Shown here in pieces: positions 43,723 to 47,458 of a stretch of 47,458 nt of DNA. The notes beneath the pieces were generated by a model that was not told the origin of the DNA, searched no databases, and was given only the letters and a program-made list of their open reading frames with translations. The position numbers and the translations under genes were made by a program. The stretch is from Protostelium mycophagum (taxonomy: Eukaryota > Evosea > Variosea > Protosteliida > Protosteliaceae): positions 1 through 47,458 of the forward strand of contig KV921101.1 of assembly GCA_002081555.1 (NCBI GenBank), read 5' to 3'. Position 1 is the stretch's first letter. Every line of letters begins with the position of its first letter.

Positions 43723-46449
43723 TTAGCCAGTATTATTATTATGGTGTCTGAATGTCCACATCTTTTTCTTTTTCTTCTCCTCTCTGCTGAGAGAGGGGCT
43801 ACTTGGTGCGTCCACATCCTCTTCAACAACCTATAAATATCAACAAAAGAAAATAATCTTTCAGACTCACATCAACGTTCTCGTAACCAGAATCAACGGA
43901 TTCATTTCTTCTCCTCCTCGCAGCTGCCTTCTCTTTTTTACTCGGCACATGGGCGGTGGATGTGCCACTACTGTCGGTAGAGTCCAAAGACATCCGTTGA
44001 ACGGAAGCTTCCGCATTCGATTTCGACCTCTCTCTGCTATTCTTCTTATTTATACTCTTATTTGTGCTCTTATTTGTGCTCCTCTTACTCTTCTTCTTCG
44101 TCTCTCCTTCGCTGTCGATTGGTGGTGGCTGTATTACTTGAGTGGTGCAAGATAGTTCCGTATTACCGCGTAAAGATTATTGATCCATTCTCCCTCGATC
44201 GTCTGCCCGTTTAAGAATCTATATACTCCCCGTCCGTGCATCTTATTATGTGCCCATTCTCCGCTGTACACATCTGATCTTGTTCATTTTATTAACACCC
44301 TGTCGTCTTACCTCCATTCTTATAGTTGACCGTTCCGAACCCGTGTCTCTCATTCACATTCCATTCACCAACTATTTATTATCAAAGCTATTTTTACATA
44401 GTATTACTCACTATATCGATCATCAGCAGATTTATACATTCCCCATCCTTGTTGAAACCCATAATTCATCTCCCCCATATATATTTCACCAGTTTTCCAG
44501 GTCAATATGCCCTATAGATGATGAGAAGTATTATAATAGATGGTATGATAGTTACATATCCGGTCCTCCTATTGTGACTCCAATCCCCAGTGTATTCCCT
44601 TCCATCTTCCCATATCTTTATGCCCTTCCCGTCCCTCTTGCCATGTTTCCATTGGCCAGTATAACTCTCTCCTTGACTTGAAACAAAACTCCCCGTACCA
44701 TGTGCTAGTGATGAATCTGATGTAACTATGATATCTCCACGGTACACTCCATTATCAAACCGCAGTACACCTTTTTATCCTTTCAACACACACCATCATA
44801 AGGAGCTCACCTTTTTTGGTAGATGCCACGGGATCAGCGATATTTCTGGGAGAATGGGAAAGTTCAGTGTCTGAAGAGGAAGGTGTGACCGCATTCCTCT
44901 TGATCGAGTCTAATGATAAATTGTTCCTGGGAAGCCTTGGAATATTTTTATAAATCTCTGGTAGTTGAATTCTCATGTCTGAGCCTGATAATTTTGTCTC
45001 GATGCTTGCCCCCTGAATTTATCAGTTGATAATCATAATTATCAATAAAGTATCATCATCAATTACAATAATTCATCATAAATTATCATTCAATTACAAT
45101 AATTCATAATAATCTGAGAAAATGACCTGTTTGGATTGTGGAATAACAGTTTTTCCAGGTTTTGAAGATTGACTATCTTTACCCGAACCTATTTCCGTGG
45201 CTGAAATACTGATATTACTGTCCCCTCTGCTTCTATTCTCTTCCTCCTACCATTCAGTATCATTCTTCTCATTCTTCCTACCGGTGTCTCTAGGGATCTC
45301 TTAATATCGTCCCACCAGGAATTCTGTGGTTCTTCAATGTCTTCATCTATATCAGAGGTGGATATGGTGCTTCTATTTATCTGGCTCATCTTATCACTCC
45401 TCCCAATATTTCCAACAGCAGGGGTTGATACAACAGAAGGAGAGAGAGGTTGAGGCGCATTTGATGTCTGTACACTACTGCCAACTATGAATACAGAATC
45501 TAATTATAAAAATACCTCGTTGAATCAATTGGCTGTGTTTCCTCTACAAAATGTCAATTTCAATAATACCCAATATCATATAAAGGAGGAGAATGATTCT
45601 TAGCAGATGACTTACCCGTGTTTTCCAAGTCCATTTTTAATTGATCCCACCAGCTGGGTTGTTCCTCAAATTCTTCAGTCTCTGGTTGGTCGAGACTAGA
45701 ATTAGTGTCTGTGATATTGGAAGCTGTGTGGATAAATATTAGCAAAAGAATGAGATGTTCACTTTGTCTTCTGGTGATAATAGGGGAAGAAACTATGGGA
45801 TGTGGACTTAAACTCAGTCCAGTTGGTTCTAAGAGAGAAGATGCAACTGAATTAAGAGAAGAAGTGGCGGAGAGGGAAAGGACATTGCTAGTATCTTCCA
45901 ACTGTGCCTTCTTCGCTTCTTCTTCCAATTGAAGAGCGATAGTTTCTCTCGCTTCTAACCAAGAAGTCGGCCTCTTCTTCCCTAGATCTGTCACCGCCCT
46001 TTTCCTCTGATTATAATCAACCCACTTCAGATTCCTCAAATAAATAATACTTACAGAAGTTGGATTTGCGTTTATGGGCTTCACAGAGTTCTACAATAAA
46101 TCAGGCGCACATTTTTCTCTAAGTACCCACCTGTGTGTCTTGTTCTAAGAGTTGTTGTTGTTCAACTATCATAGACTCTTTCATTCTCTCCCACCATTGA
46201 CTATCACCTGCGATTGCTTGGTGGGATTTTCGTAACCCCGCAGGTTCTCTCTTTCCTTATTTCAGTTAGCCAATAACTGGTGCTTCAGCCACCTCTAGAA
46301 GAACTACTCATCAGCCTCTTTGTTCTCCTTATTTGTCCCCTGATTTGATCAAACTCTAACTCTAACTCTGAGGATTCTGCTTCTGAATCGCTTGATATCG
46401 CGACGGCATTCAAGTTAGACAATAATACTTTGACTTCTGAATCTATCAT
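43723..46449 (-). CDS. MORN-repeat protein with three N-terminal WWxxxK motifs
   Basis: A MORN protein, probably a scaffold at membranes or the cytoskeleton. The N-terminal half (46449-45190) is disordered but carries three copies of a short Trp-Trp motif: SQWWERMKESM, PSWWDQLKMDLE and NSWWDDIKRSLE. A middle linker follows, then six or seven MORN repeats at about 44740-44170 (SYTGQWKHGKRDGKGIKIW, YTGDWSHNRRTG, IYMGEMNYGFQQGWGMY, GEWNVNERHGFGTVNYKNG, YSGEWAHNKMHGRGVYRF, IEGEWINNLYA). These typically bind phospholipid or form elongated beta-sheets. The C-terminus is very basic with STNK repeats (about 44100-44040) and ends MWTFRHHNNNTG. The start ATG (46447-46449) opens MIDSEVKVLLSNLNA. Exons in the middle were not all proved. 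Confidence 0.8.
45060..45107. repeat. 17-bp direct repeat in intron of MORN gene
   Basis: The sequence caattacaataattcat occurs at 45060-45076 and again at 45091-45107, inside a noncoding AT-rich stretch full of AATTATCAT-like words. It is probably slippage in an intron. Confidence 0.75.
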
Positions 46450-47304
46450 TGTTCAGAAATAGATGACTAGTTCTGTGCTCACCTGCGAAAGATGGTGCCC
46501 GGGGTCGATTCGAAGGCACACTGATGAAGGCATCGCTCCGCTCCATTGTATATTTATGACTTCGCCTGTGTTTGAAGAGATGGGTTCATATGATGCTGAT
46601 CAAATCGATGTGTTCGATGCGAGAAATTGTGTCCGTGAAAATTTTCGAATTTTTGTGGCTTCGCAAATATTTCATGGTGAGAAAAACGACTGGACTTAAC
46701 ATATCGTAATTGAGGGAACTTGATTTATGTACAACTCTCATACCAACTGAGAAAAACGCATCGCAAAATTTCTCAAAAAAATAGAAAATAAAAAAATTAA
46801 ATATTATGCCTTATTTTGCCATCCTCCATTGTCCTGAGTATTCATCAAAACGAAAAAGAGTCTTGCACAAAATTCACCCAGACACGTCGAATCAATTGAT
46901 GGTGATTGGTCTCCAATCATCCAGGGAGTGGCATTATGGAGACTCTATGAGCTTTGTCAAAGATTGAAGTATGTTCGCCAGTCACCATTTGTATCTAAAC
47001 TTGCGCAAGGATAGACATTTTTGGATCCTTTTCTTTCCTTGCAAAATCCCCTCTTTTCCTCTTCTCAAAATAAAATCCTTGTCCTTTCCTTTTCCCTGAA
47101 TTTTTTTCCCAATCCGGTGTATTTTGCGTAAAGACGGACAGAGACGAGACCATGATCGGCTCCGACTCTGTCTCGTCTCTATTTTGACAGCAGAGATGTG
47201 AGTGAGACTGAAAAAATTTTAGAGTCAAGCCGGCACAAAGCATGACAGAGACGGCACAGAGACACCAAAAAATACAGAGACGAGACAAAGACTTGATCAT
47301 TATT
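46450..47304. other. Gene-poor region next to a hAT element
   Basis: About 850 bp without a supported gene. The plus-strand open frame 46463-46699 (78 codons) and the minus-strand one at 46995-47300 show no family motif. An A-rich stretch lies at 46768-46800 and a strand-asymmetric pyrimidine tract at 47025-47095. The right end holds repeated AGAGACGAGAC words that may belong to the transposon end. Confidence 0.6.
47140..47287. repeat. AGAGACGAGAC repeats, direct and inverted
   Basis: AGAGACGAGAC occurs at 47140-47150 and 47277-47287. Its reverse complement GTCTCGTCTCT lies at 47170-47180, forming an 11-bp inverted repeat with a 19-nt loop. The shorter word ACAGAGAC recurs in between. Such subterminal repeats are typical of hAT transposon ends, and the cluster begins 18 bp from the transposase stop codon. 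Confidence 0.7.
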
Positions 47305-47458
47305 TTATTGATTTTGGCCTGGTACAGACCTCACACTTGACCACAAACCAAGAGTGCACACACGGGAGAGATTTGTGTCTGATATGTTGTGACAGCAGTG
47401 GGTGATCTGGCAACCAGCAAAGGAGAAGAAGCGCTCAACATCTACAGAAGAAGCTGTA
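47305..47458 (-). mobile_element. hAT transposase, C-terminal dimerisation region (partial)
   Basis: The minus strand is open from the window edge to TAA at 47305-47307. It reads TASSVDVERFFSFAG and then NISDTNLSRVCALGLWSSV, the hATC dimerisation block (S-S-x-x-x-E-R-x-F-S) found at the C-terminus of hAT-family transposases. The rest of the gene lies to the right of the window, so it is unknown whether the copy is intact or a fragment. The stretch seen has no stop codon or frameshift. The superfamily call rests on about 40 residues. Confidence 0.8.

Noticed and set aside
46480-46520. Possible tRNA B-box (gtcgattcgaagg)
   Set aside because: No acceptor stem, no A-box at the right distance and no foldable cloverleaf. 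No tRNA or rRNA gene is seen anywhere in the window.
46463-46699. 78-codon plus-strand frame right of the MORN gene
   Set aside because: No motif, no codon bias and no matching splice partner. It may be chance.

Overview
The window is nuclear DNA of a free-living unicellular eukaryote with a compact genome. It holds about 25 protein genes on both strands, nearly all split by very short GT-AG introns (mostly 35-50 nt), with intergenic gaps often below 200 bp. Complex I-type gamma-carbonic anhydrase, WSC and REJ/GPS surface domains, F-box/LRR proteins, two RhoGEFs and a VPS9 Rab-GEF together fit an amoebozoan (a protosteloid or acanthamoeba-like amoeba). That placement is inference from gene content; no marker gene fixes the species. 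Gene models were spliced by hand. For those given with an exon count and protein length, the exon sum and reading frame were checked through to the stop codon.

Layout. 1-0.85 kb: 3' part of a strongly codon-biased repeat protein with two EF-hand/dockerin-like loops. 0.97-5.4 kb, minus strand: a MetX-family O-acetyltransferase, diphthine synthase DPH5 and a gamma-carbonic anhydrase-like protein. 5.5-6.9 kb, plus: a mitochondrial carrier, divergent from the carbonic anhydrase. 6.9-14.2 kb, plus: a receptor of about 2,040 residues (signal peptide, IPT/TIG domains, two WSC domains, REJ/PKD-like region, GAIN/GPS, one TM helix, PPAY-containing tail) interrupted by a 100-N gap. 14.2-19.4 kb, minus: a coiled-coil/CxxC protein, an AT-hook protein built of phase-0 exons, and an Eps15-like EH-domain scaffold. 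19.6-21.9 kb, plus: an F-box protein and adenylate kinase AK6. 22.1-22.9 kb, minus: Ran GTPase. 23.1-27.5 kb, plus: a small unknown gene, an F-box/LRR protein and a membrane-anchored RhoGEF. 27.6-30.7 kb: cytochrome b561 (minus), pyruvate dehydrogenase E1-beta (plus), elongation factor ELOF1 (minus). 31-35.75 kb: RPA1 (plus), a secretory-pathway C2H2-finger protein (minus), malonyl-CoA decarboxylase (plus). 35.7-38.2 kb, minus: an ABCD-type half transporter whose CDS overlaps the decarboxylase tail by 20 nt. 38.5-40.8 kb, plus: a RhoGEF with lipidation signals at both ends. 40.8-46.4 kb, minus: a VPS9-domain protein and a MORN-repeat protein. 46.5-47.5 kb: a sparse region ending in the 3' end of a hAT transposase on the minus strand.

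Most genes are housekeeping and show no operon-like logic. Two themes recur. Membrane traffic and Rho/Rab signalling are well represented (Eps15-like, VPS9, two RhoGEFs, MORN, the adhesion-like receptor). Mitochondrial or peroxisomal carbon metabolism is the other (PDH E1-beta, malonyl-CoA decarboxylase, ABCD transporter, carrier, gamma-CA). The least familiar items are the GPS receptor, the doubly lipidated RhoGEF, the N-terminal WWxxxK repeats of the MORN protein and the repeat protein at the left edge.
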